From positions 1-64,000 of the forward strand of contig CATLFX010000005.1 in NCBI GenBank assembly GCA_949935795.1: a stretch of DNA of 64,000 nt. Reading direction: 5' to 3'. This document shows, piece after piece, positions 17,706 through 25,316 of the stretch (its first letter is position 1; the number at the start of each line of letters is the position of its first letter). Both the position numbers and the translations under genes were made by a program. The notes beneath the pieces were generated by a model. That model was not told where the DNA came from. It ran no database searches and was given only the letters and a program-made list of their open reading frames with translations. This stretch comes from an uncultured Oscillospiraceae bacterium. Its GTDB lineage: Bacteria; Bacillota; Clostridia; Oscillospirales; Oscillospiraceae.

Positions 17706-17734
17706 ATTGTACCAGACCCGGCCCCATTTGGCAA
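17706..17734 (-). promoter_or_regulatory. Sigma-A promoter of the ATPase gene
   Basis: TTGCCA (17729-17734), 17-bp spacer, TACAAT (17706-17711), reading toward 17600. The tandem 0A boxes begin 9 bp beyond the -10. Confidence 0.75.
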
Positions 17735-17834
17735 GCCGCAGCGGGGGGAATAACGGGTTATATAATCATAACTCGAACTATTTTGCGCACTTTTTTCCCG
17801 CAATCCCCATCCCTCCCAATCTTTTCCAACATGC

Positions 17835-17865
17835 AAAAACGCCCGGAGCTCATCCGCTCCGGGCG
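17835..17865 (-). terminator. Terminator of the Mrp gene
   Basis: CGCCCGGAGC / GCTCCGGGCG stem followed by TTTTT on the minus strand, 14 bp past the stop. Confidence 0.9.
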
Positions 17866-17878
17866 CTCTTGCGCGCTC

Positions 17879-18703
17879 TTATTCCTCCGCCAGCCGCCGG
17901 GCCACCTGGGCCATGGGGTTGGGCTCATAGCCCTCCACCCGGCCCTGGTCCACCGCCTGGGCCAGCGCGGGGTCGATGGGCAGCTTGGCCAGCACCGGCA
18001 GGGACAGCTCCTCTGCCAAGGCGTCGATAGTGCTGGGCCCGAAGACGGGGTGTTCCTTCCCGCAGTCGGGGCAGCGGTAGAAGGAGTAGTTCTCCACCAG
18101 CCCCAGCACGGGCACGTCCAGCATCTCCGCCATGCGCACCGCCTTGGTGACGATCATGCCCACCAGGGCCTGGGGAGCGGTGACCACGATGACGCCGTCC
18201 ACGGGAAGGGACTGGAACACCGTCAGGGGCACGTCCCCCGTCCCGGGAGGCATATCCACAAACAGGTAGTCCAGCTCTCCCCACACCACGTCGGTCCAGA
18301 ACTGCTCCACCGCCCCGGCGATGACGGGCCCCCGCCACACCACCGGGTCGGTCTCGTGCTCGATGAGCAGGTTCAGGCTCATCAGCTTGATTCCCTTCTC
18401 AGTGACGGCGGGGAGGATGCCGTCCTCATCCCCCAGGGCCCGCCTGTGGATGTTGAAGGCCTGGGGCACCGACGGCCCGGTGATGTCCGCGTCCAGCACG
18501 CCCACCTGTTTGCCCAGCCCGGCCATGGCGGCGGCCAGGGTGCAGGTGACGGCGGATTTGCCCACGCCCCCCTTGCCGCTGACCACGGCGATCACCTTTT
18601 TGATGTGGGAGCGGGCGTTGGCGGGCTTGCGCAGGTCCTGGGGGCTGGTGCGCTCCCCGCAGCTCTCGCCGCAGGAGGAGCAGTCATGGGTGCATTCGCT
18701 CAT
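17879..18703 (-). CDS. Mrp/NBP35-family P-loop ATPase (Fe-S carrier)
   Basis: 274 aa scaffold/carrier ATPase for iron-sulfur clusters. Deviant Walker A GKGGVGKS at 43-50, switch region DADITGPSVP and FVDMPPGTGD. A Cys-rich N-terminus (C4, C8, C11, C15) resembles the ferredoxin-like cluster site of Nbp35, and a CxxC (CPDC) lies near residue 207, the cluster-bridging pair of the family. The start is ATG 18703 (MSECTHDC), since AAGGAG precedes it; the upstream open frame is AT-rich promoter DNA. Stands alone, divergent from padR. Confidence 0.92.
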   Translation of the reverse strand: MSECTHDCSSCGESCGERTSPQDLRKPANARSHIKKVIAVVSGKGGVGKSAVTCTLAAAMAGLGKQVGVLDADITGPSVPQAFNIHRRALGDEDGILPAVTEKGIKLMSLNLLIEHETDPVVWRGPVIAGAVEQFWTDVVWGELDYLFVDMPPGTGDVPLTVFQSLPVDGVIVVTAPQALVGMIVTKAVRMAEMLDVPVLGLVENYSFYRCPDCGKEHPVFGPSTIDALAEELSLPVLAKLPIDPALAQAVDQGRVEGYEPNPMAQVARRLAEE

Positions 18704-18776
18704 TTTGATACATCTCCTTGCCTCGCCGGGGCATAAAATAAAAATATCCCTGGCAAAAAAATTTTTCAAAAATACC

Positions 18777-18805
18777 TTGACAGGCGAGGTATCTCGTGCT
18801 ATAGT
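18777..18805 (+). promoter_or_regulatory. Consensus promoter of padR with operator-like palindrome
   Basis: TTGACA (18777-18782), 17-bp spacer, TATAGT (18800-18805). The spacer holds the palindrome CGAGGTATCTCG, and related GAGGTAT / GGTATCT motifs recur three more times down to about 18872. These repeats are good candidates for PadR autoregulatory sites. Confidence 0.75.
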
Positions 18806-18901
18806 ATGCTCACAAAGTTACTTCGGCTTGCGAGGTATTTTGAGTGACCGGGTATCTCAGGTATCTGGAAATCAACAGACCCACGAAGAAGGGAGGACGC
18901 C

Positions 18902-19249
18902 ATGTCGATTTCCGCGGACACCCTGCGCGGCCATACAGACACCATTATACTAGCACAACTGACGCGCGGGGACAACTATGGTTATGAGATCAACAAAAAT
19001 ATCCTGGAGTGCACACAGGGGGAGTATGGCTTCAAGGAGGCCACCCTATACACCGCCTTCAAGCGGCTGGAGCAGGCGGGGTACATCTCCTCCTACTGGG
19101 GGGACGACGGGCCCGGGGCCCGTCGGCGGTACTACGCCATCACGGAGGCGGGCCGGAAGCGCTGGGCGGAGGCCCGCCAGGAGTGGGAAAACACCCGCGC
19201 CCTGCTGGACGCGCTGATTTCGATTGAGGAGGATCAAAGCAATGGATGA
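18902..19249 (+). CDS. PadR-family transcriptional regulator
   Basis: 115 aa winged-helix repressor. GHTDTIILAQLTRGDNYGYEINKNI and FKEATLYTAFKRLEQAGYISSYWG give the PadR DNA-binding core with the wing residues RRRYYAITEAGRKRW; the C-terminal helix is short (PadR-s1 type). It overlaps the next gene by 8 bp and probably controls it and itself through the GGTATCT repeats in its promoter. PadR / DUF1700-DUF4097 pairs are common in Firmicutes and usually respond to envelope or antimicrobial stress. Confidence 0.93.
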   Translation: MSISADTLRGHTDTIILAQLTRGDNYGYEINKNILECTQGEYGFKEATLYTAFKRLEQAGYISSYWGDDGPGARRRYYAITEAGRKRWAEARQEWENTRALLDALISIEEDQSNG

Positions 19250-21017
19250 CGTCAAACTGAGACTGGCCGGGACCGTGGCGGGCAAGCTGAGCGCCGCCCC
19301 CGCCTCCGCCGCCAAGGACGAGCTCATCGAGGAGCTGTCCGACAACCTGTACCGCCGTTTTCTGGACATGACCGGCGCGGGCGTGCCGGAGGACGAGGCC
19401 TTCCGGCGGGCCCTGGACGATCTGGGGGACGTGGACGAGCTGCTGGCCTACCTGGGGGTGGAGCCCGCCGGGGACGTGACCATCGACCAGCGGGAGGGCC
19501 AGATCCGCGTTACCAGCAGCAGCGGCAAAACCGTCGTCATCAACAACCCCGGGGACGGTGATCCCATCACCATCAACGGCAAGACTATTGAGACCGGCTC
19601 CGAACCGAAGGAAGAGGGCCCCCAGGGCCGGACGGACGATCAAGGCGGCATGCATTACGACTACAGCGGCCAGACCTCCTCCAGTGAGCTGGATGCCATC
19701 CTGGCCGGCGTTTCGGCGGCCTGCAACACGGCCATCGACCAGGCCAGAGACGCCCTCAAGCAGGCCAGGGATGCCATCAAGCGCCGCACCACCGTGGAGA
19801 AGGACAAGGGCCGGGTGAAGGTCCACTTCAACACCAATCCGGACGGAGCCGCCCCGCCGCCCCATGAGGGCCCTGCAGACCGCACACCCCCTCCGCCGCC
19901 CCAAGAGGACCCCGCGGGCCGCACGCCCCCTCCGCCTCCCCCCCAGGAGGACTCCGCTCCCCACGCGCCGCCCCCGCCCCACGGCGGTCCCGGCTGGGAG
20001 TTTGAGGCGGAGCTGGACTCCGACCAGGGACGGTTCTTCGCCGGGGCGGGGCCCAAGGAGCGCAAGGACGTGGTCTACGGCTTCGGCTACGACAAGGACA
20101 GAGGCGGCTTTTTCGCCCAGTGGGGCGAGTACCAGGCGGGAAGCCGGGAGGCCGGCGGCCCCCATTTCACCGGGGAGGACGCATCCATGACAAACAATGA
20201 CGACGGCTCCTATTCCGTCACCGCTCTGAAGGACCTGCGGGGCATCGAGGTGTTCACCGGGGCCGGAGATGTGACCATCCATATGTCGGAGGCCCCCGAC
20301 GCCGGGGTCATCATCGATGGCGACGTGGACGACCTGAACGTGACCTGCTCCGCCGACGGGGTGCTGACCATCCGGGAGGGCCGCACCGCCAGCTCCTCCT
20401 TCTTCTCCCTCCGGGGGCTCCGCTCCGCCGATGTGGAGCTCTACCTGCCCCGCCGCCACTGGGAGACCATCACGGTGACCACCGCCAGCGGCGATGTGGA
20501 CGTGGACCGGGGCGAGCTGGACATTGACTATTTCACCGTCACCACCGCCGACGGCGACCTGAGCGCCCAGCTCAGCGCCTGCCGCGCCCTGAGCTTCAAA
20601 TCCGCCAGCGGCGACCTGGACCTGTCGGGAAGCTGCGGCTGCCTCCTGGCCGAGACCATGAGCGGCGACCTCTCCCTGAAGGGGTGGTTTGAGGAGGCCA
20701 CACTGAAATCCGCCAGCGGCGACATCGAGCTTGAGGGCCGCACCGCCCGGTTCCAGGGCTCCGCCATGAGCGGCGATGTGGACGTGGACACCGACGTTCT
20801 GCCCGGTGCGCTGGAGCTCTCCTCCAAATCCGGGGACTGCACCGCCCGCATCCCCGACGGGGGGCCCTTCTCCCTGCGGATGAAGACGGTGAGCGGCGAG
20901 ACGCGCAGCGATTTCCCCTTAGACTACGTCAACGGCATACACGTCTACGGCGGCGGCTCGGGGCCGGTCTACTCCATGACCAGCATCAGCGGCGACGTGT
21001 CGCTGGAGCGCCGCTGA
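19242..21017 (+). CDS. DUF4097-type beta-helix protein with N-terminal helical and Pro-rich regions
   Basis: 591 aa. Residues 1-75 form a helical domain like the one that begins DUF1700/permease-prefix proteins (KDELIEELSDNLYRRFLDM…EDEAFRRALDDLGD). Around 200-250 lies a run of Pro-rich repeats. The C-terminal 280 residues are a DUF4097 right-handed beta-helix with about nine turns, each marked by SGD followed by V/L/I. No signal peptide or membrane segment is visible, so it may be cytoplasmic or anchored through a partner. ATG 19242 is chosen, 9 bases after GGAGG, overlapping padR by 8 bp. Function unknown; envelope-stress reader or scaffold is the usual guess. Confidence 0.88.
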   Translation: MDDVKLRLAGTVAGKLSAAPASAAKDELIEELSDNLYRRFLDMTGAGVPEDEAFRRALDDLGDVDELLAYLGVEPAGDVTIDQREGQIRVTSSSGKTVVINNPGDGDPITINGKTIETGSEPKEEGPQGRTDDQGGMHYDYSGQTSSSELDAILAGVSAACNTAIDQARDALKQARDAIKRRTTVEKDKGRVKVHFNTNPDGAAPPPHEGPADRTPPPPPQEDPAGRTPPPPPPQEDSAPHAPPPPHGGPGWEFEAELDSDQGRFFAGAGPKERKDVVYGFGYDKDRGGFFAQWGEYQAGSREAGGPHFTGEDASMTNNDDGSYSVTALKDLRGIEVFTGAGDVTIHMSEAPDAGVIIDGDVDDLNVTCSADGVLTIREGRTASSSFFSLRGLRSADVELYLPRRHWETITVTTASGDVDVDRGELDIDYFTVTTADGDLSAQLSACRALSFKSASGDLDLSGSCGCLLAETMSGDLSLKGWFEEATLKSASGDIELEGRTARFQGSAMSGDVDVDTDVLPGALELSSKSGDCTARIPDGGPFSLRMKTVSGETRSDFPLDYVNGIHVYGGGSGPVYSMTSISGDVSLERR

Positions 21018-21035
21018 TCCGAGGGAGGTTTTGTT

Positions 21036-21224
21036 ATGAGCCGGATTTTCATGCAGGACATACAGGGCCCCCTGGTCCTGGGCACGGGCACGGTTTTGGG
21101 GGCGGCCGGGCGGCGGAAGCGGCGCTTCCCCTGCCCCTCCGGCCCGGAGCTGTGCCAGCTCTCCCCCGACGCCCCGCCCTTTTCGGCGGACTGCCCCTGC
21201 GGCCGCGTCCCCCGTCCCCTGTGA
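21036..21224 (+). CDS. Possible 62-aa protein, unrecognised
   Basis: A short ORF 18 bp after the DUF4097 gene with a good GGGAGG at 7 bases. The translation (MSRIFMQDIQGPLVLGTGTV…, ending CPCGRVPRPL) has no hydrophobic segment and a Pro/Cys-rich end. Composition could equally be that of GC-rich non-coding DNA; only the ribosome site argues for it. Confidence 0.3.
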   Translation: MSRIFMQDIQGPLVLGTGTVLGAAGRRKRRFPCPSGPELCQLSPDAPPFSADCPCGRVPRPL

Positions 21225-21318
21225 CCCGGACGCTTCACAAAAATTTCACCCTTTCCAAGGGGTTTCCAAACCCTTTCCCGCTATTCTGGACGCATCAATC
21301 TGAAAGGAGCGTATTCTT

Positions 21319-21504
21319 ATGAAACGTCTTTACCGTACCACGGGCTCCGACGCCGTTATCTGCGGCGTGTGCGGAGGCATCGCCCGCTATTTCAATGTCG
21401 ATCCCACGGTCGTGCGCGTGGCCACCGTCCTCCTGGTGGCCTTCGCGGGGCTGTCCCTGTGGGTTTATATTATCGCCGCCCTGATAATGCCCAAAGAGTA
21501 CTGA
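21319..21504 (+). CDS. PspC-domain small membrane protein
   Basis: 61 aa, a single PspC domain: MKRLYRTTGSDAVICGVCGGIARYFNVDPTVVRV followed by one transmembrane helix (VLLVAFAGLSLWVYIIAALIM) and PKEY. PspC proteins act in phage-shock/envelope stress responses. AAAGGAG precedes the ATG. The location after a PadR/DUF4097 pair is typical: these three often form one envelope-stress locus. Confidence 0.93.
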   Translation: MKRLYRTTGSDAVICGVCGGIARYFNVDPTVVRVATVLLVAFAGLSLWVYIIAALIMPKEY

Positions 21505-21530
21505 ACCGCCGCGAGCAGCGCGGAACCCTT

Positions 21531-21657
21531 GCATGGGGTCCCCGCAAAGCCGGCCTTTGGCTTTGTGGGGAGAGGAGAAGCAAGGAAGCGGGCGCAGTTT
21601 TCGCTGAAAGCGGAAACGGAGCCGAGCGGACTTTGCTTCGACGAGGGACCGGCAGAA
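21531..21657. repeat. Dispersed repeat B, copy 1
   Basis: About 125 bp in the gap after the PspC gene. Its hairpin GGTCCCCGCAAAGCC / GGCTTTGTGGGG plus the following GAGAGGAG matches, in inverse orientation, the element at 52311-52575. The matching continues more loosely to the right end. No coding content. Confidence 0.7.
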
Positions 21658-21658
21658 A

Positions 21659-21696
21659 CAGCCGTCCGGCCAATGGCCGGACGGCTGTCTTTTTGC
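21659..21696. terminator. Terminator between convergent PspC and zinc-ribbon genes
   Basis: Stem AGCCGTCCGGCC / GGCCGGACGGCT, loop AAT, then GTCTTTTTG on the plus strand. It lies 10 bp beyond the minus-strand stop, so may serve both. Confidence 0.8.
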
Positions 21697-21705
21697 TTAA
21701 ATCGC

Positions 21706-21906
21706 TCAATTTTTCAGCCTGGACACGTCCTCCAGATAGATGGACACCTCGCCGCACTCCGGGCAGATGGCCACCCTGGGCCTGCCGATCCGCCCGCTGA
21801 AAATCTTGTTCTCTTCCGTGGACAGCACCACGCCGTAGCCCGCGCCCTCCACCTTCACCGTGCAGCCCTCCTGCATCTGCGCGCCGCACCTGAGACAGTT
21901 CCGCAT
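21706..21906 (-). CDS. Small zinc-ribbon protein
   Basis: 66 aa. Two cysteine pairs, CLRCG at the N-terminus and CPECG at about 49-53, frame a beta-rich middle (CTVKVEGAGYGVVLSTEENKIF), as in nucleic-acid-binding or enzyme-linked zinc ribbons. AAGGAGG precedes the ATG. No specific function is known to me. It is the last of a run of minus-strand genes below the DUF3169 gene. Confidence 0.8.
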   Translation of the reverse strand: MRNCLRCGAQMQEGCTVKVEGAGYGVVLSTEENKIFSGRIGRPRVAICPECGEVSIYLEDVSRLKN

Positions 21907-21958
21907 GATTTTGACCTCCTTGGTTGTGATTTCCCCCGGTCTCCCGTTTCACATTGGT

Positions 21959-22768
21959 TCACAGCGGACTGCCCGTTCCGCCGGGCTTGCCCAGTTTGAG
22001 GCACCAGTAGGAATACGCCGTCTGCCCCGCGCCCCACACGATACACACCGCCATAGAGGGCAGGAAGCCCCAGCTGAAGAACAGCCCGCCCAGGGCGAAC
22101 ACCATCCACAGCGCCATGCATACCCGGCACATGGCCTGATAGGCTTTGAAGGCGCACTGGCCGATAATGAGCCGCTCCGCCTCGTCGCAGCTCTCGTACC
22201 ACGTTTTCTGGAACTTGGTGTCGTACACCGAGCCCTTTTTCTCCGGGTTGAGCCGCTTGGTCAGGTCCACCAGCTTCTGCTGGAGCACCATGGGGGCGAA
22301 CAGGTCCGCCAGGAAAGCCGCCAGCCCGCCGAAAAACAGGGGGGCTGGCATCATCCGGGGCGTGCCCGCGTTACCCACGAACCCGGCGAACATGGCCGCC
22401 AGCAAAAAGAACGCCAGCACGGTGCACAGCCCGGTGATCCAGATGCACACCGACAGCTTGGCCTCCACCTGGCCGCTGGCCGTCTCGTCCTCCCCGTCCC
22501 AGGCGGAAAGCTGCCTTTTCGCGCTGAAATAAATGGGCAGGCACAGGGCCAGCTCCGCCACAGGCAGGGCGATGATCAGCCACGGCGCTATGTGATTGGT
22601 GAAGAACAGCCCCGCCGCGGCCAGCGCGGCATCGAACTCCTCCAGGCCCAGGGACACCAGGGCAAAGCCCAAAATGCCGCCGAACACCAGGCTCAGCGCC
22701 ACGATCAGGATGAACCTGGGCAGGGCCCTTTTGTTCTCCTGCTTGATGGGATCATTGTTGTTTTTCAT
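21959..22768 (-). CDS. DUF3169-family membrane protein
   Basis: 269 aa polytopic protein with about six hydrophobic helices in three pairs, and short charged loops (LTKRLNPEKKGSVYDTKFQKTWYESCDEAERLIIG between pairs two and three). This loop and the pairing with a small XRE regulator mark the DUF3169 family, whose function is unknown; such pairs are often compared with bacteriocin-immunity or stress membrane proteins. It overlaps the XRE gene by 17 bp and has its own GGAGGAG. Confidence 0.85.
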   Translation of the reverse strand: MKNNNDPIKQENKRALPRFILIVALSLVFGGILGFALVSLGLEEFDAALAAAGLFFTNHIAPWLIIALPVAELALCLPIYFSAKRQLSAWDGEDETASGQVEAKLSVCIWITGLCTVLAFFLLAAMFAGFVGNAGTPRMMPAPLFFGGLAAFLADLFAPMVLQQKLVDLTKRLNPEKKGSVYDTKFQKTWYESCDEAERLIIGQCAFKAYQAMCRVCMALWMVFALGGLFFSWGFLPSMAVCIVWGAGQTAYSYWCLKLGKPGGTGSPL

Positions 22769-22970
22769 CGTTCTCCTCCTCCAGGGTAAAAATGTCCTCC
22801 ACCGTCACCCCGCAGATCTTGGCCAGGGTGAGGGCCAGCGTCACCGACGGGGAGTAGTCTCCCCGCTCGATGAGGCTGATGGTCTGCCGGGACACCCCGG
22901 CCATGCGCCCCAGTTCCTGCTGGTTGACGCCCAGCGCCGCCCGGCGCTCCTTCAAGCGGTTTTTCAGCAC
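22752..22970 (-). CDS. XRE-family regulator (short Cro/CI type)
   Basis: 72 aa, one helix-turn-helix: RLKERRAALGVNQQELGRMAGVSRQTISLIERGDYSPSVTLALTLAKICGV, then a short acidic tail. It belongs to the class in which recognition helix SRQTIS-IE is conserved. Start is GTG 22970 after GGAGGGAGG. It is the middle gene of a three-gene operon and the likely ligand of the three phased operators at 23189-23246. Confidence 0.92.
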   Translation of the reverse strand: MLKNRLKERRAALGVNQQELGRMAGVSRQTISLIERGDYSPSVTLALTLAKICGVTVEDIFTLEEENDEKQQ

Positions 22971-22985
22971 AGCCGCGCCTCCCTC

Positions 22986-23174
22986 CTACTCCGGCCTGGT
23001 TTCCTCTGACAGCACGGCCTCCCAAACCGCCCGGAGCCCGCCCTTTTTCTCCCCGGCTATCCGCTCATGGGCTTCCATGACGCCGTTTCGCACCGCCCAT
23101 TTCACCACAAAATACAGCGCACACAGCACAATCAGCGCGGTCCCGCCGCTGATACCCAGTTCACTCCAAATCAT
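22986..23174 (-). CDS. Small membrane protein (DUF6019-like)
   Basis: 62 aa with one transmembrane helix (GTALIVLCALYFVVKWAV) followed by RNGVMEAHE, the pattern of short DUF6019-type proteins that accompany XRE genes. First gene of the operon, 15 bp ahead of the XRE gene. Function unknown. Confidence 0.75.
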   Translation of the reverse strand: MIWSELGISGGTALIVLCALYFVVKWAVRNGVMEAHERIAGEKKGGLRAVWEAVLSEETRPE

Positions 23175-23188
23175 AACCTACTCCCCCT

Positions 23189-23246
23189 GACATATTCTCT
23201 TGTCGTTCTGACAAGTATTCTTGTCTGTTTGACAACTTTATTTGTC
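23189..23246 (-). promoter_or_regulatory. Three phased 16-bp inverted-repeat operators
   Basis: Three copies of GAC-A-N8-TGTC type palindromes: GACATATTCTCTTGTC (23189-23204), GACAAGTATTCTTGTC (23210-23225) and GACAACTTTATTTGTC (23231-23246), each separated by 5 bp, so the period is exactly 21 bp, two helical turns. They lie directly downstream of the -10, within the transcribed leader. They are the likely sites of the XRE protein encoded by the operon. Confidence 0.85.
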
Positions 23247-23252
23247 ATTTAG

Positions 23253-23281
23253 AGGATACCACAACCCGCCGCCCTTGTCAA
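23253..23281 (-). promoter_or_regulatory. Promoter of the small-membrane/XRE/DUF3169 operon
   Basis: TTGACA (23276-23281), 17-bp spacer, TATCCT (23253-23258), reading toward 23174. The first operator begins 7 bp beyond the -10. Confidence 0.85.
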
Positions 23282-23319
23282 CGGGAAATTTTACAAACCT
23301 GTTAAATTTTTGTTTGGGG

Positions 23320-23348
23320 TTGTCAGACCGTGTCGAATTATGTAAAAT
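23320..23348 (+). promoter_or_regulatory. Promoter of the SLH-GH25 gene with a single Spo0A-type box
   Basis: TTGTCA (23320-23325), 17-bp spacer, TAAAAT (23343-23348), 45 nt before the ATG. A TGTCGAA heptamer (23331-23337) sits in the spacer. A lone 7-mer may be chance; its position inside the spacer is what makes it worth noting. Confidence 0.65.
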
Positions 23349-23393
23349 GAAGGACACGACACTACCCGCCTTCCCAGAGAAAAGGAGAAACCC

Positions 23394-24869
23394 ATGAAAA
23401 AACGCGTCGCAGTCCTAGCCCTGGCCGTCCTGCTGGCGGCCTCCTCCAGCACCACCGCCATGGCCACCCCCGGCCAGATGTCCCCCTTTGTGGATCTGGC
23501 GGTGGACCACTGGTCCTATCCATACGTCAGCGAGCTGTACGCCCAGGGCGTGGTGGGCGGGGACCCGGAGGGCACCTTCCGGGGCACGGACCCGGTGACC
23601 TGGGGGGAGACCTTTAAGCTAATCCTGCTGGCCATCGGCGAAGAGACCCCCGAGCGGGTGCCCGACACCCACTGGGCCTACTGCTACATCCAGCCCGCCC
23701 TGGACAACCGGCTGGTCTATTCCTTCGACGAAACCTACCTGGACGGCATCCCCACGCGGCTGGACGTGGCCCGGATGGCCGCCCGGGCCCTGGACCTCAC
23801 TGACATCTCCGGGGACAGCCCCTACGTGGACTGCAATGACGGCTATGTGGTGGAACTCTACGAAAAGGGCATTATGGAGGGCGTGCTGGAGGCCGACGGG
23901 AACCGCTATTTTTACCCTGACCAGCCCATCGTCCGGGAGGAAATCGCCACAGTGGTGTGGCGGCTGATGAACGCGGAGTATACCGGCGGTATGTTCCGTT
24001 TCAATAATTACTGGCTGGATTTGCTGGAGGGGGTGCCGCTCACCTCCTTCCGCGACGAGCAGTTTGCCAAGGACGAGCTGGGCCGGGTGGTCTACACCGG
24101 GGGCTACTACACCCGGGGCATCGACGTGTCCGGCCACAAGCAGGAGATCGACTGGAACGCGGTGGCGGCGGACAAGATCGACTTCGCCATCATCCGGGCG
24201 GGCAACCGGCTGTACGGCAAGGACAGCAGCGGCGCGGTGTGCGAGGACTCCTGGTTCGACCGCAACATGCAGGGGGCCATCGCCGCCGGAATGGACGTGG
24301 GGGCCTATTTCTTCTCCAACGCCATCACCGTGGAGGAGGCCATCGAGGAGGCGGACTTCTTCCTGGCCAAGCTGGAGCCCTACCGCCAGTACATCACCTA
24401 TCCCGTGGTCTGCGACTGGGAGTTCCTGGGGGGGAAGAACTCCCGGGCCTACGGGGTGGACGCCAAGATCATCACCCAGTGCGTGGCCGCCTTCTGCCAG
24501 CGGGTGGAGGACGCGGGCTACCAGCCCATGTTCTACTGCAACGACTACTGCGGCTACGTGAAATTCGACCTGAGCAAGCTCACCCGTTGGCCCTGCTGGT
24601 ACGCCGAGTACGCCGATACCCCCGATTTCCGCTACGATTTCCAGATGTGGCAGTTCTCCTCCAAGGGGAAAGTGGCGGGCATCAGCTCCGACGTGGACAT
24701 GAACCTGTGTTTCATCCCCTTTGAGGGGGCGAACCGCCGCCCGCCGGACGCTCCCCTGCCCCAAGGCCCCTGGACGCCTCCGGCCTCCCAGCCAACCACG
24801 GAGCCGGAGCCCGGAGCCTCCCAGACGGCGGAGCCGCAGAACACCCCTCCCGCATGGCTTCAGCCCTGA
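23394..24869 (+). CDS. Secreted SLH-domain GH25 lysozyme
   Basis: 491 aa. Signal peptide 1-24 (KKR then a hydrophobic core, cut near AMA). Residues 31-200 hold about three S-layer homology repeats (FVDLAVDHWSYPYVSELYAQGVV…; VPDTHWAYCYIQPALDNRLV; YVDCNDGYVVELYEKGIMEG) that bind secondary wall polymer. Residues 240-440 are a glycoside hydrolase family 25 domain with GIDVS (Asp244) and the catalytic DWE at 341-343. A Pro/Thr-rich tail ends the protein. It should cut the glycan strands at the cell surface. Monocistronic, followed by a bidirectional terminator. Confidence 0.93.
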   Translation: MKKRVAVLALAVLLAASSSTTAMATPGQMSPFVDLAVDHWSYPYVSELYAQGVVGGDPEGTFRGTDPVTWGETFKLILLAIGEETPERVPDTHWAYCYIQPALDNRLVYSFDETYLDGIPTRLDVARMAARALDLTDISGDSPYVDCNDGYVVELYEKGIMEGVLEADGNRYFYPDQPIVREEIATVVWRLMNAEYTGGMFRFNNYWLDLLEGVPLTSFRDEQFAKDELGRVVYTGGYYTRGIDVSGHKQEIDWNAVAADKIDFAIIRAGNRLYGKDSSGAVCEDSWFDRNMQGAIAAGMDVGAYFFSNAITVEEAIEEADFFLAKLEPYRQYITYPVVCDWEFLGGKNSRAYGVDAKIITQCVAAFCQRVEDAGYQPMFYCNDYCGYVKFDLSKLTRWPCWYAEYADTPDFRYDFQMWQFSSKGKVAGISSDVDMNLCFIPFEGANRRPPDAPLPQGPWTPPASQPTTEPEPGASQTAEPQNTPPAWLQP

Positions 24870-24887
24870 GAAGTCCATTGAGACAGC

Positions 24888-24925
24888 AAGAAGACCGCCG
24901 GTCCCTCGGGACCGGCGGTCTTCTT
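24888..24925. terminator. Bidirectional terminator between GH25 gene and dhaM
   Basis: Perfect stem AAGAAGACCGCCGGTCC / GGACCGGCGGTCTTCTT with a 4-base loop between convergent genes. Confidence 0.9.
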
Positions 24926-24934
24926 GCGTTCAAT

Positions 24935-25315
24935 TTACAGCTTTTTCTGGGCGCCTACCTGCTCCAGATCCTCTAGGATCTCCTCTAGGGACATGCCCGC
25001 CTCGGCGCCTACGGTGCCGGTGACAGCGCCCTCGGCGATGGGGCAGTCGGCCATGACCAGCTTCCGGCCCTCCATGGACTCGATGACCATTTCGGCGGTC
25101 ATGACGGCGCTGCCCATGTCCATGAGGAGGATGACTCCATCGTCGGAGTACACCTGGTCAATGGCGTTGGAGATTTTCTCAAAGCTGGTGCCGAAGGAGC
25201 CGTCCTCCAGCCCCCCCGCGGGGGCGATGGGGACGGTTTTGGCCATCATCCGGGCCAGATCGGCCACGCCCTCCGCCAGCTTGGCGCTGTGGGATACAAT
25301 GACAAAGCCGACCAT
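24935..25315 (-). CDS. dhaM: Dihydroxyacetone kinase phosphotransfer subunit DhaM
   Basis: 126 aa EIIA-Man-like domain only, as in Firmicutes; it hands phosphate from HPr to the ADP on DhaL. His9 in IVSHSAKLAEGV is the phosphorylation site, and DDGVILLMDMGSAVMTAEM is family-specific. The E. coli protein is longer because of fused HPr and EI-like domains. Starts 1 bp after the dhaL stop. Confidence 0.95.
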   Translation of the reverse strand: MVGFVIVSHSAKLAEGVADLARMMAKTVPIAPAGGLEDGSFGTSFEKISNAIDQVYSDDGVILLMDMGSAVMTAEMVIESMEGRKLVMADCPIAEGAVTGTVGAEAGMSLEEILEDLEQVGAQKKL

Positions 25316-25316
25316 A

